Shown here in pieces: positions 6,683-13,093 of a stretch of 13,093 nucleotides of DNA; the stretch's first letter is position 1, and the number at the start of each line of letters is the position of its first letter. Both the position numbers and the translations under genes were made by a program. Origin of the DNA: Desulfobulbaceae bacterium (lineage in GTDB: Bacteria; Desulfobacterota; Desulfobulbia; Desulfobulbales; Desulfocapsaceae); NCBI GenBank assembly GCA_027067035.1, contig JAMOMO010000160.1:1-13093 (forward strand), in the 5' to 3' direction. Below the pieces are notes generated by a model that was not told where the DNA came from, searched no databases, and saw only the letters and a list, made by a program, of their open reading frames with translations.

Positions 6683-6691
6683 TGGTATAAT
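6683..6691 (+). promoter_or_regulatory. extended -10 promoter for carD
   Basis: TGGTATAAT is a perfect extended -10 element (TGn plus TATAAT at 6686-6691). The -35 region is A-rich without a TTGACA-like hexamer, as expected when an extended -10 compensates. Transcription would start near 6698 and give a leader of about 150 nt before the TTG start of carD. Confidence 0.6.
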
Positions 6692-6851
6692 AATTATTTG
6701 GTCAAATTGTGTCCTGTTGAGACAGGATGTGGTGGGCCGTTTGCTATCGTAGCGTGGCATTTTCAACATACAGGTGATAATTACATGTTGGACATTTTCA
6801 GTCCCTCTGAGAGTGTATGCCTGAATCCCGAAGTTATTCCAGGAGGATACT
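6692..6851 (+). promoter_or_regulatory. long leader of carD with small hairpins and a short ORF
   Basis: The leader contains TCCTGT-TGAG-ACAGGA (6712-6727), a second possible stem CAACAT/ATGTTG (6764-6790), and a 27-codon ORF starting at ATG 6785 with AGGTGA 7 nt upstream. That ORF runs over the carD ribosome binding site and ends inside carD (6866-6868) in another frame. No known riboswitch class was recognised. Confidence 0.3.
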
Positions 6852-7331
6852 TTGTTTGTTCAAGGTGATATGGCCGTTTATCCGGCCCATGGTGTAGGTG
6901 TTATAGAAGCTATTGAGAGTCAAACTGTTGCTGGTATTGATCAGGCATTTTATGTCATGAAAATATTGGACAATGACATGAAAATCATGATTCCCACTGC
7001 CAGCAGTGATAATGTAGGGCTTCGTGCGATTATCAGTAAAAAGGAAGTTGAGGCGGTTCTTGAAATTTTGCGGGATCGTGATTCCGAGATAGGATCACAG
7101 ACCTGGAATCGGCGCTATCGTGACTATATGGAGAAGATTAAGACCGGATCCATTCATGAGGTGGCTGCTGTTCTTCGTGATCTGTATCTCCTGAGTGTGG
7201 ATAAGGACCTGTCGTATGGTGAGAGAAAGATGATGGATACTGCCAAAAATCTGCTGGTGACCGAGATTTCACTTGCGCGAAAGGTGGATGAATCCAAAAT
7301 CGAAACCCTCATTGATGACATGTTTAATTGA
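6852..7331 (+). CDS. carD: CarD/CdnL-family RNA polymerase-binding transcription factor
   Basis: A 159-residue member of the CarD_CdnL_TRCF family, which binds the RNA polymerase beta subunit and stabilises open promoter complexes, notably at rRNA promoters. The N-terminal RNA polymerase-interaction domain (about 1-60) starts FVQGDMAVYPAHGVGVIEAI. The C-terminal helical domain contains TWNRRYRDYMEKI, and its Trp85 occupies the position of the Mycobacterium tuberculosis CarD tryptophan that wedges into the upstream edge of the bubble. KDLSYGERKMMDTAKNLL (about 118-135) also matches the family. The start is TTG at 6852, supported by AGGAGG (6841-6846) 5 nt upstream and by N-terminal alignment. 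The next in-frame ATG (codon 7) would cut into the first strand. It has its own extended -10 promoter. The paralogue type (CarD versus CdnL) was not resolved. Confidence 0.93.
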   Translation: MFVQGDMAVYPAHGVGVIEAIESQTVAGIDQAFYVMKILDNDMKIMIPTASSDNVGLRAIISKKEVEAVLEILRDRDSEIGSQTWNRRYRDYMEKIKTGSIHEVAAVLRDLYLLSVDKDLSYGERKMMDTAKNLLVTEISLARKVDESKIETLIDDMFN

Positions 7332-7386
7332 TTCCAACCATTTCTGACACATTTCGCAGTAATTTCTCAGACCATGGCACCTGGTC

Positions 7387-8373
7387 ATGACCTCTCCTTC
7401 AGATAGAATATCTCCAGCAGAAGGCACAGTGAAAGTCGACCACCAGGTGTCAGATGCGCTTTCCGGTCTCCGTTTTGATCACGTTCTTGTTCAGCTTGTT
7501 CCTGATGTTTCCAGAAGTACTCTGATTCAATCCATCCGAATGGGCCTTCTTCGAGTTGACGGCAACAGGAAAAAGAGCAGTTACCGTCTCAAGACCGGAG
7601 AACGGGTACAGGGGAGTATCTTTGAGGCTCCTGCTCCGCAGCTGCTTCCCCAGAAAATCCCTTTTGACATCCTCTTTGAGGATGATTCCCTTCTTCTTAT
7701 CTCAAAACCTCCCGGAATCGTGGTTCATCCCGCAAGCGGTAATCCTGATCAAACCCTTGTGAACGGGCTTTTGTACCACTGTATGGAGATCGCAGGTGTC
7801 GGTGATGAAGTCAGGCCTGGAATTGTGCACCGACTTGACAAGGATACTTCCGGGATCATGCTGGTTGCCAAGACATCCCGTTGTCACCAGCTGCTGGTGG
7901 ATGCGTTCAAGGAAAGGGCAGTTGACAAGGAATATCTGGCCCTCGTTCACGGATTCCTGCGCGAGAAACAGGGCCGTATTGTCGCTCCCATTGGCAGACA
8001 TCCGGTACAGAGACAGAAGATGGCGGTATGTGAAGAACATCATGGCCGCCATGCCGCCAGTTCCTGGGAGGTGCTTGAGGAATATGCTGAAAACTGCAGC
8101 CTGCTCCGCATCAGGATTGAGACTGGACGGACACATCAGATCCGGGTCCACATGGCCTCAATCGGGCATCCTGTTGCCGGTGACACACTGTATGGCAGGG
8201 CCAGAAACACCAGAGAGTATCCCCGGCAGATGCTTCATGCCCATCGTCTTCAGCTGTCGCATCCCATGAGTGGTGAATCCCTGGATTATACAGCTCCACT
8301 GTGGTCTGATTTTCAGGAAATTGTTGATCAGTTGCGAATGGGGGAGCATGAAATCCTGGTGAAGGTGTCATGA
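7387..8373 (+). CDS. RluA/RluD-family 23S rRNA pseudouridine synthase
   Basis: Isomerises uridine to pseudouridine in RNA. RluD-like members modify helix 69 of 23S rRNA. The product is 328 residues. An S4-like RNA-binding domain spans about 28-80 (RFDHVLVQLVPDVSRSTLIQ). The catalytic domain contains SKPPGIVVHP (106-115), HRLDKDTSG (148-156) with catalytic Asp151, and ETGRTHQIRVHM (245-256). Overall architecture favours RluD over RluA, which lacks the S4 domain, but the substrate site is inferred. The start is uncertain. ATG 7387 has no ribosome binding site and is preceded by a GACCA/TGGTC hairpin (7370-7386). An in-frame GTG at 7429 has AAGG 5 nt upstream and would remove 14 residues without harming the S4 domain. 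The 3' end overlaps coaE by ATGA, so the two are translationally coupled. Confidence 0.92.
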   Translation: MTSPSDRISPAEGTVKVDHQVSDALSGLRFDHVLVQLVPDVSRSTLIQSIRMGLLRVDGNRKKSSYRLKTGERVQGSIFEAPAPQLLPQKIPFDILFEDDSLLLISKPPGIVVHPASGNPDQTLVNGLLYHCMEIAGVGDEVRPGIVHRLDKDTSGIMLVAKTSRCHQLLVDAFKERAVDKEYLALVHGFLREKQGRIVAPIGRHPVQRQKMAVCEEHHGRHAASSWEVLEEYAENCSLLRIRIETGRTHQIRVHMASIGHPVAGDTLYGRARNTREYPRQMLHAHRLQLSHPMSGESLDYTAPLWSDFQEIVDQLRMGEHEILVKVS

Positions 8374-8957
8374 ACATTGCGGTGACTGGTGGGATTGGAA
8401 CCGGAAAGAGTTTTGTCGCCAAGGCCCTGGCAGCTGAACTCGGTTGTAGATATATCAGCGCGGATGCCATTTGCCGGATTCTTCTGGAGCCGGGAGGTTC
8501 CGGGTACAATAAGGTGCGCAGGGAATTTTCTGATGATTTTTTTCTGCCTGACGGAAGCATTGATCGCAGTGCATTGCGCAGTGGGATATTCTCAGACAGG
8601 GGGCTCCGGAAGAGACTCGATTCTCTTCTTCATCCCCTTGTACGCAGTGAGATACTGCAGGAGTGCCACTCGGCAAAAGAATCTGGCGAGCATCTGGTGG
8701 TTGAGATACCGCTGCTCTTTGAAAGCGGATGGAAGGATGATTTTGACACGGATCTGGTGGTCTTTGCAGATACCGATACGTGTGTCAGCAGGATTGTCGT
8801 CAGAGATACAGTGTCTGCAGATGATGCGCTGAAGGCTATCTCAGCCCAGATGTCCCTTGAGGAAAAATGTCACCTGGGGGATAGAGTCATTGATAACTCT
8901 GGAACCTTTAAGGAAACCATGCGCTTGCTGCAGGCACTTGCCGCAGAACTGAGCTGA
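8370..8957 (+). CDS. coaE: dephospho-CoA kinase
   Basis: Phosphorylates the ribose 3'-hydroxyl of dephospho-CoA with ATP, the last step of coenzyme A synthesis. The product is 195 residues, close to the usual 200. The P-loop GGIGTGKS is at residues 7-14. SAD ends at Asp32, the position of the conserved substrate-site aspartate. LLHPLVR is at 86-92, VEIPLLFESG at 111-120, and a C-terminal DRVIDNSGTF segment at 171-180 corresponds to the family's VIDN motif. The start ATG overlaps the rluD stop in ATGA. No hairpin terminator follows before the promoter for rho at 9003, so some readthrough is possible. Confidence 0.95.
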   Translation: MNIAVTGGIGTGKSFVAKALAAELGCRYISADAICRILLEPGGSGYNKVRREFSDDFFLPDGSIDRSALRSGIFSDRGLRKRLDSLLHPLVRSEILQECHSAKESGEHLVVEIPLLFESGWKDDFDTDLVVFADTDTCVSRIVVRDTVSADDALKAISAQMSLEEKCHLGDRVIDNSGTFKETMRLLQALAAELS

Positions 8958-9002
8958 ATGTTCCTTTTTTAGGATGAATTTGTCAAAGAGGATGAAAAAG
9001 GC

Positions 9003-9031
9003 TTGACAGCTATTTCCTGAAACCTTACTAT
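9003..9031 (+). promoter_or_regulatory. sigma70-type promoter for rho
   Basis: A consensus TTGACA (9003-9008) is separated by exactly 17 nt from TACTAT (9026-9031). The predicted start near 9038 leaves a leader of nearly 390 nt before the rho ATG. Confidence 0.7.
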
Positions 9032-9426
9032 ACCACTAATCAAACGCTAGTCCTGCCTGAGATTCTGCTCGAAATAGAGAATTCAGTAAACCAATTATCG
9101 TTACTCCGGTTCCAAAGAACGACGCTGTATGATGTAAACGAAGTTGCGCAATATATCACTTGTGTGCAATTCAATATACTATTCAATTATTTCCATATAA
9201 TCCTATCTACAAACTACACGCTATTTATTTGCTGACATAGTTGTCAAATTCCTGTATCCGGTCTTTTTACGGACAGAGATGTCTGAAGCTAATTGTTCAA
9301 ATAGTGACCATACTATCCTGATTACAATCGACTAATTTATAAAAGAAGTCTCTGCGGTATGTCAGGGAACCATAGAAGAATGCAAATCACCTCGCCAAAC
9401 AGCCTCTATAAAGGAGAAATGAATTA
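9032..9426 (+). promoter_or_regulatory. long G-poor leader of rho, candidate autoregulatory (rut-like) region
   Basis: This makes up most of the 469-nt gap between coaE and rho. It is AT-rich and holds no recognisable gene. The stretch 9167-9219 (53 nt) contains no G at all and 13 C residues, with ATTCAAT repeated 12 nt apart (9169 and 9181). Such C-over-G, unstructured RNA is the type Rho loads on. Further along are small hairpins: TGACA/TGTCA at 9233-9246, and a bulged CTGT-CCG/CGG-ACAG at 9252-9276. An 18-codon ORF (9279-9335) and a 15-codon ORF (9380-9427) follow. Autogenous attenuation in the rho leader is established in E. coli. Here it is inference. Confidence 0.4.
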
Positions 9427-9427
9427 A
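9380..9427 (+). CDS. candidate 15-codon leader peptide overlapping the rho start
   Basis: ATG 9380 opens MQITSPNSLYKGEMN and ends at TAA 9425-9427, which overlaps the rho ATG as TAATG. The rho ribosome binding site AAGGAG (9411-9416) lies inside this ORF. Its own ribosome binding site is weak (AGAAG close to the ATG). The overlap is what termination-reinitiation coupling would look like, but a 15-codon ORF can occur by chance. It has no similarity that I recognise to the E. coli rhoL product. Confidence 0.25.
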   Translation: MQITSPNSLYKGEMN

Positions 9428-10677
9428 TGAATCTGGCTGACTTAAAACTCAAGAAAATCGTTGACCTGGTAAAACTCGGGCGAAAGCTCAAGGTGGAAAG
9501 TGTTAACACTCTGCGTAAGCAGGAACTGATCTTTGCCATTCTTCAGGCTCAGGCTGATAAAGACGGGAAAATGCGGGGTAACGGTGTTCTTGAGATTCTT
9601 CCCGATGGCTTTGGTTTTTTGAGGGCTCCGGATTACAACTATCTTCCGGGTCCTGATGATATCTATGTCTCTCCCTCACAGATCAGGCGGCTGGGCCTGA
9701 GGACCGGGGATACCATTGAAGGCCTTGTCCGTGCCCCCAAGGATGGAGAACGCTATTTTGCACTGCTCAAGGTGGAGGCCATCAACTTTGATTCACCGGA
9801 AGCAGCCAAAAAGAAGACTGTTTTTGGAAACCTAACCCCGCTCCATCCTGAAGAAAAATTCAAGCTTGAATGCGAGCCGGACAATTATTCCATGCGTCTT
9901 ATGGAGATGATGTGTCCCCTTGGGAAAGGACAGCGCGGATTAATCGTTGCCCCGCCACGAACCGGTAAAACGGTACTTATCCAGAAACTTGCCAATGCCA
10001 TTGCCAGGAACCACAAGGAAGTGTACCTCATCGTACTGCTTATTGATGAGCGCCCTGAAGAGGTGACTGAGATGAAGCGTACTGTCAAGACGGCCGAAGT
10101 GGTCAGTTCCACCTTTGATGAACCGCCACAGCGTCATATTCAGGTTGCAGAGATGGTTATTGAAAAAGCCAAACGACTGGTTGAGCATAAAAAGGACGTG
10201 GTGATTCTTCTCGATAGTATCACTCGACTCGCCAGGGCGTATAATACGGTGACTCCTGCCAGTGGAAAGATCCTTTCCGGTGGTGTTGAGGCAAATGCTC
10301 TGCATCGTCCCAAACGGTTTTTTGGTGCCGCCAGAAATATTGAGGAGGGTGGCAGTCTTACCATTATCGCCTCTGCCCTTGTCGAGACCGGCAGCCGTAT
10401 GGATGAAGTTATTTTTGAAGAGTTTAAGGGAACTGGTAATATGGAGGTTGTTCTGGACAGGAAGATGTCAGACAGACGGATTTATCCGGCCATAGATGTT
10501 AAAAAATCCGGTACCAGAAAAGAAGATCTGCTCCTTGATCCCGTGGTCTTGAACCGTGTCTGGATTCTCCGCAAGCTTCTTGCCTCCATGAATCCTGCCA
10601 ACGGCATGGAGTTTATCCTTGATAAGTTGAAGCAGTATGAAACCAACGAAGAGTTTTTTGATTCCATGAACAGTTGA
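9427..10677 (+). CDS. rho: transcription termination factor Rho
   Basis: Hexameric RNA-dependent ATPase/helicase that terminates untranslated transcripts. The product is 416 residues, essentially the E. coli size, with no large N-terminal insertion. The Rho N-domain is at 1-48. The cold-shock-like primary RNA-binding domain includes GFGFLR (61-66) and GPDDIYVSPSQIRR (75-88). The Walker A motif APPRTGKT is at 175-182 with Lys181. IDERPEEV (206-213) holds the catalytic-site glutamate Glu211. Walker B VVILLDS is at 258-264 with Asp263. The secondary-site region includes TPASGKILSGGVE (276-288) and KGTGNMEVVLDRK (334-346). ATG 9427 is chosen by N-terminal family match and AAGGAG 10 nt upstream, slightly long spacing. 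The gene follows a strong promoter and long leader and heads the rho-rpmE-prfA-prmC order. No hairpin terminator follows it. Confidence 0.98.
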   Translation: MNLADLKLKKIVDLVKLGRKLKVESVNTLRKQELIFAILQAQADKDGKMRGNGVLEILPDGFGFLRAPDYNYLPGPDDIYVSPSQIRRLGLRTGDTIEGLVRAPKDGERYFALLKVEAINFDSPEAAKKKTVFGNLTPLHPEEKFKLECEPDNYSMRLMEMMCPLGKGQRGLIVAPPRTGKTVLIQKLANAIARNHKEVYLIVLLIDERPEEVTEMKRTVKTAEVVSSTFDEPPQRHIQVAEMVIEKAKRLVEHKKDVVILLDSITRLARAYNTVTPASGKILSGGVEANALHRPKRFFGAARNIEEGGSLTIIASALVETGSRMDEVIFEEFKGTGNMEVVLDRKMSDRRIYPAIDVKKSGTRKEDLLLDPVVLNRVWILRKLLASMNPANGMEFILDKLKQYETNEEFFDSMNS

Positions 10678-10721
10678 TGCCGGGCCATGGGCAAGTATTT
10701 TGTGCCGGTGAGGGTTTTTGG

Positions 10722-10750
10722 TTGAAATTATCACCCGCTTTTATTATATT
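10722..10750 (+). promoter_or_regulatory. sigma70-type promoter for rpmE
   Basis: TTGAAA (10722-10727) lies exactly 17 nt before TATATT (10745-10750), 45 nt after the rho stop. The predicted start near 10757 gives a leader of about 65 nt. A small GTGAT/ATCAC hairpin (10782-10797) lies ahead of the ribosome binding site AAGGA. Confidence 0.6.
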
Positions 10751-10821
10751 TTCACTCTTTTGATATAGTAAAATATAAAACGTGATTGTGAGATCACTCC
10801 TCTTTTTAAGGAATAAAGATT

Positions 10822-11040
10822 ATGAGAAGCGATATACATCCAGAATATCATAAGATTACAGCTAAATGCGGTTGTGGTAATGAAGTTGAAATCGGATCAG
10901 TGAATCCGGAGATGAATGTTGAGATCTGTTCTGCCTGTCATCCATTTTTCACAGGAAAACAGAAACTGATTGATACCGCGGGACGAATTGAGAAGTTCAA
11001 GAAACGTTACGCAAAACATTTCGAGAAAAACAAAAAATAA
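10822..11040 (+). CDS. rpmE: 50S ribosomal protein L31, zinc-binding (C+) form
   Basis: Small ribosomal protein that bridges the large and small subunits near the central protuberance. The product is 72 residues, normal length. It begins MRSDIHPEYHKI. The four-cysteine zinc ribbon is intact: Cys16 and Cys18 (KCGCG), Cys36 and Cys39 (ICSACHPFFTGKQK). This makes it the C+ type, which in many bacteria is replaced by a cysteine-free paralogue under zinc starvation. The C-terminus is strongly basic (RIEKFKKRYAKHFEKNKK). The ATG has AAGGA upstream at about 9 nt spacing. It sits between its own promoter and two terminator-like hairpins, so it can be expressed separately from rho and prfA. Confidence 0.97.
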   Translation: MRSDIHPEYHKITAKCGCGNEVEIGSVNPEMNVEICSACHPFFTGKQKLIDTAGRIEKFKKRYAKHFEKNKK

Positions 11041-11049
11041 CAAACTGTT

Positions 11050-11080
11050 CTGCTGTGTTTTTCTCAGACAGCAGTCTTTT
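11050..11080 (+). terminator. first terminator-like hairpin after rpmE
   Basis: CTGCTGT (11050-11056) pairs with ACAGCAG (11068-11074) across an 11-nt loop, followed by TCTTTT. The stem is 7 bp and the T tract interrupted, so it is weaker than the next hairpin. Confidence 0.5.
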
Positions 11081-11107
11081 GTCGTTTCTCTGTTTTCGTT
11101 TTCTGCT

Positions 11108-11141
11108 GATCCACAGCCTGCCCGCAGGTTGTGGATCTTTT
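11108..11141 (+). terminator. second, longer terminator hairpin between rpmE and prfA
   Basis: GATCCACAGCCTGC (11108-11121) pairs with GCAGGTTGTGGATC (11124-11137), a 14-position stem with one G-U pair. The innermost pairs must open because only CC separates the arms. Four Ts follow, then CTGTTTT. It is a good hairpin with a short T tract and could terminate only partly, letting some transcripts reach prfA. Confidence 0.7.
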
Positions 11142-11182
11142 CTGTTTTATGGTCCTGACCATTCTTAGCCCGGTACTCCTTC

Positions 11183-12253
11183 ATGCTTGATAAACTCACA
11201 GACCTTGATGAAAAAATATCTCACCTTGAAGGAAGGCTTTCTGATCCCTCTCTGATCAATGATCAGAAGGCGTATCAGAGTGTGGCTCAGGAACATGCTC
11301 ATCTCAGCAAACTTCAGCTGCTCTATAATGAACTTGACGAGGTTGTGGCGGATATTGCTGAGAACCGGGAACTGCTGCAGGATACTGATGAGGATCAGGA
11401 GCTGCTTGAGCTGGCAAAAGAGGAGATTGAGGAGCTCCTTGAAAGAGAAAAAAAACTTGAGCAGGAGATTATGCTGCTGCTTCTCCCCAAAGATCCAAAC
11501 GATGAGCGTAACACCTTTCTTGAAATCAGAGCCGGGACAGGTGGTGATGAGGCAGCCCTTTTTGTGGCCGATCTCTTTCGCATGTACTCCCGTTATGCAG
11601 AATCCATGGGCTGGAAGGTTGAAATCATGAGCTCCAGTCCACTGGGGATCGGCGGTTTCAAGGAAATTATAGCGCTTATCACCGGGGATTCCGTCTACTC
11701 ACGACTCAAATATGAAAGTGGTGTCCACCGTGTTCAGCGGGTTCCTGAAACAGAGACTCAGGGGCGTATCCACACCTCTGCCGTCACCGTTGCCATCCTC
11801 CCTGAGGCAGATGAAGTTGAACTGAACATCAACCCCAGTGAATTGAAATTTGATGTGTATCGGGCATCAGGTCCCGGTGGTCAGTCGGTGAATACCACAG
11901 ACTCTGCTGTACGTATCACCCATCTTCCCACAGGACTTGTGGTCACCTGTCAGGATGAGAAGTCACAGCACAAGAACAAGGCCAAGGCTCTTACCGTACT
12001 CCGTGCCCGTCTGCTCGATAAAATGGAACAGGAGCATCACGATAAGATCTCTGAAGAGCGTAAAAGCCAGGTCGGCAGTGGAGACAGAAGTGAACGAATC
12101 CGAACCTATAACTTTCCTCAGGGTCGTATGACCGACCATCGCATTAATCTTACTCTCTACAAACTTGACGCCATCATGGCAGGAAAGCTTGAAGAGGTTC
12201 TTAACCCGCTTATCACCCACGATCAGGAAGAAAAACTGAAACAGATCCAATGA
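11183..12253 (+). CDS. prfA: peptide chain release factor 1 (RF1)
   Basis: Recognises UAA and UAG stop codons in the ribosomal A site and triggers peptidyl-tRNA hydrolysis. The product is 356 residues, standard length. The N-terminal half is a coiled, acidic helical domain. The stop-codon-recognition tripeptide of the PxT class is PET at 188-190, followed by QGRIHTSAVTVA, which marks RF1 rather than RF2 (SPF). The catalytic GGQ is at 232-234 within RASGPGGQSVNTTDSAVR, and SQHKNKAKAL follows. The ATG at 11183 fits the family N-terminus, but no Shine-Dalgarno-like sequence precedes it (the upstream bases are pyrimidine-rich, ending in ACTCCTTC). It lies about 40 nt after the rpmE terminator. 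prmC, whose product modifies the GGQ glutamine, follows by 55 nt. Confidence 0.97.
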   Translation: MLDKLTDLDEKISHLEGRLSDPSLINDQKAYQSVAQEHAHLSKLQLLYNELDEVVADIAENRELLQDTDEDQELLELAKEEIEELLEREKKLEQEIMLLLLPKDPNDERNTFLEIRAGTGGDEAALFVADLFRMYSRYAESMGWKVEIMSSSPLGIGGFKEIIALITGDSVYSRLKYESGVHRVQRVPETETQGRIHTSAVTVAILPEADEVELNINPSELKFDVYRASGPGGQSVNTTDSAVRITHLPTGLVVTCQDEKSQHKNKAKALTVLRARLLDKMEQEHHDKISEERKSQVGSGDRSERIRTYNFPQGRMTDHRINLTLYKLDAIMAGKLEEVLNPLITHDQEEKLKQIQ

Positions 12254-12308
12254 ACAGGCACTGTGTGATTGCAGATTCAGCTGACACGTCTTCCCCCTGG
12301 GAACAGTA

Positions 12309-13093
12309 GTGCGGATCCACACGCTTCTTCATGCTTCGGCACAGAGACTGGAAGCAGCCGGTGTTGACACAGCGGAACTTGATGCCAGGCTTCTTCTCTG
12401 CCACTGTCTCGGGAAATCCCAGACGGAGCTCTACCTCATGGCAGGGGATGAGATCGAATCGTGCAAAGAGCTTGAGTACCTTGAATTACTCCGCCTCCGC
12501 GAACAGCGTCAGCCCCTTGCCTATATTACCGGCAGCCGTGAATTCTGGTCAATGGACTTTCTGGTCGGCCCCGATGTTCTCATTCCCCGTCCGGAGACGG
12601 AACTGCTGGTGGAAAAGGCACTCTCGGTCTGGAAAAAACAGTCCAGTCCCCGCGGACTGATACTTGATTTGTGTACAGGGAGCGGAATTATAGCAATTGT
12701 GCTTGCAAAGGAGCTTGGCCGACCGGTAATAGCAATTGATCTTTCCATGGAAGCTCTCCTGGTGGCCCGGCAGAACGCAAAGCTCCATGGTGTTGACAAA
12801 CTTGTTACATTTGTCCGCTCGGACCTGCTCTCTGCCATCCGTTGTCGTCCCTGTTTTTCCCTGGCAGTGTCCAATCCTCCATATATCAGCAGTTCAGAGA
12901 TGGCTGCGGGGTTGCAGCCGGAAGTGGATCGCTATGAACCACATCTTGCCCTGGACGGTGGAGAAAAAGGACTGGAGACGGTAAAAAAAATATCCAGACA
13001 GCTTCTGCCTGTTCTTTTACCTGGTGCTTCTCTGCTAATGGAGATAGGAACTGAACAGGGAGATGATGTTCTCTCCATATTTGCCGCCGCTGT
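12309..13093 (+). CDS. prmC: release factor glutamine N5-methyltransferase (runs off right edge)
   Basis: AdoMet-dependent enzyme that methylates the glutamine of the GGQ motif in RF1 and RF2, which boosts termination efficiency. The frame starts at GTG 12309 (MRIHTLLHAS) and is open to the window end, giving 261 codons plus 2 nt. Family length is about 280-290, so only the extreme C-terminus is missing. The N-terminal helical RF-binding domain is about 1-80. LIPRPETELLVE is at 91-102. AdoMet motif I is LDLCTGSGIIAI (119-130), with Cys where Gly is commonest. The substrate-binding catalytic motif NPPYI is at 189-193. YEPHLALDGGEKGL (209-222) is also characteristic. The upstream in-frame stop is at 12282-12284, so no longer start is possible beyond a few codons. 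The ribosome binding site is weak (GGGAACAG). Co-transcription with prfA is expected. Confidence 0.95.
   Translation, partial: MRIHTLLHASAQRLEAAGVDTAELDARLLLCHCLGKSQTELYLMAGDEIESCKELEYLELLRLREQRQPLAYITGSREFWSMDFLVGPDVLIPRPETELLVEKALSVWKKQSSPRGLILDLCTGSGIIAIVLAKELGRPVIAIDLSMEALLVARQNAKLHGVDKLVTFVRSDLLSAIRCRPCFSLAVSNPPYISSSEMAAGLQPEVDRYEPHLALDGGEKGLETVKKISRQLLPVLLPGASLLMEIGTEQGDDVLSIFAAA

Noticed and set aside
6605..6868. 87-codon plus-strand ORF between pth and carD
   Set aside because: It would run through the carD promoter, a T9 tract and the ribosome binding site. The composition is not protein-like. Only its last 27 codons (from 6785) are kept, as a weak leader-ORF idea.
11963..12404. Minus-strand ORFs opposite the prfA end and prmC start
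   Set aside because: Antisense shadows of recognised genes. No ribosome binding site or family match.
12331..12660. 109-codon plus-strand ORF near the right end
   Set aside because: Wrong frame. The GTG-started frame at 12309 encodes PrmC with NPPYI and the AdoMet motif.
3..13090. Mobile element, defence island, CRISPR, biosynthetic or other novel multi-gene system
   Set aside because: Apart from the DUF1844 protein and very short leader ORFs, every supported gene belongs to a well-known housekeeping family. No repeats, integrase, transposase, attachment sites or foreign-looking coding stretch was seen.

Overview
This is an ordinary, gene-dense bacterial chromosome segment of housekeeping genes. 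I found no mobile element, CRISPR array, toxin-antitoxin or defence module, and no cluster that looks like an undescribed system. The most interesting material is in the untranslated leaders. The gene order is DUF1844 - ispE - tRNA-Gln - prs - rplY - pth - carD - rluD - coaE - rho - rpmE - prfA - prmC, next to serA. As I remember it, this order resembles delta-proteobacterial (Desulfobacterota) chromosomes, as do the DUF1844 protein and the CTC-type L25. Phylum level is as far as I would go, and no search was run.

Layout. A 5'-truncated view of gltX (minus strand, 1-744) runs divergently from serA across a 433-nt gap. The gap holds a good minus-strand promoter whose -35 lies inside a perfect 16-bp palindrome. 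serA ends at a strong intrinsic terminator (2793-2828). Next come a small DUF1844 protein, ispE, a tRNA-Gln(UUG) with encoded CCA, prs and rplY, all on the plus strand, closed by a second strong terminator (5896-5936). pth has a GTG start. carD has a TTG start behind an extended -10 promoter and a leader of about 150 nt. rluD and coaE overlap by ATGA. A 469-nt AT-rich gap follows, with a near-consensus promoter and a long leader for rho. rpmE has its own promoter and two terminator-like hairpins. prfA and prmC follow, and prmC runs off the right edge.

Functions. Most genes serve translation: GluRS, tRNA-Gln, L25, peptidyl-tRNA hydrolase, 23S pseudouridine synthase, L31, RF1 and its methyltransferase PrmC. 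Two act on RNA polymerase (CarD, Rho). The rest supply core metabolites: serine (serA), isoprenoid precursors (ispE), PRPP (prs) and CoA (coaE). prfA and prmC form a functional pair, because PrmC methylates the GGQ glutamine of RF1.

The leads worth following are the gltX palindrome, a 53-nt G-free tract and a TAATG-coupled 15-codon leader ORF before rho, and hairpins placed just before the ribosome binding sites of rplY and pth.
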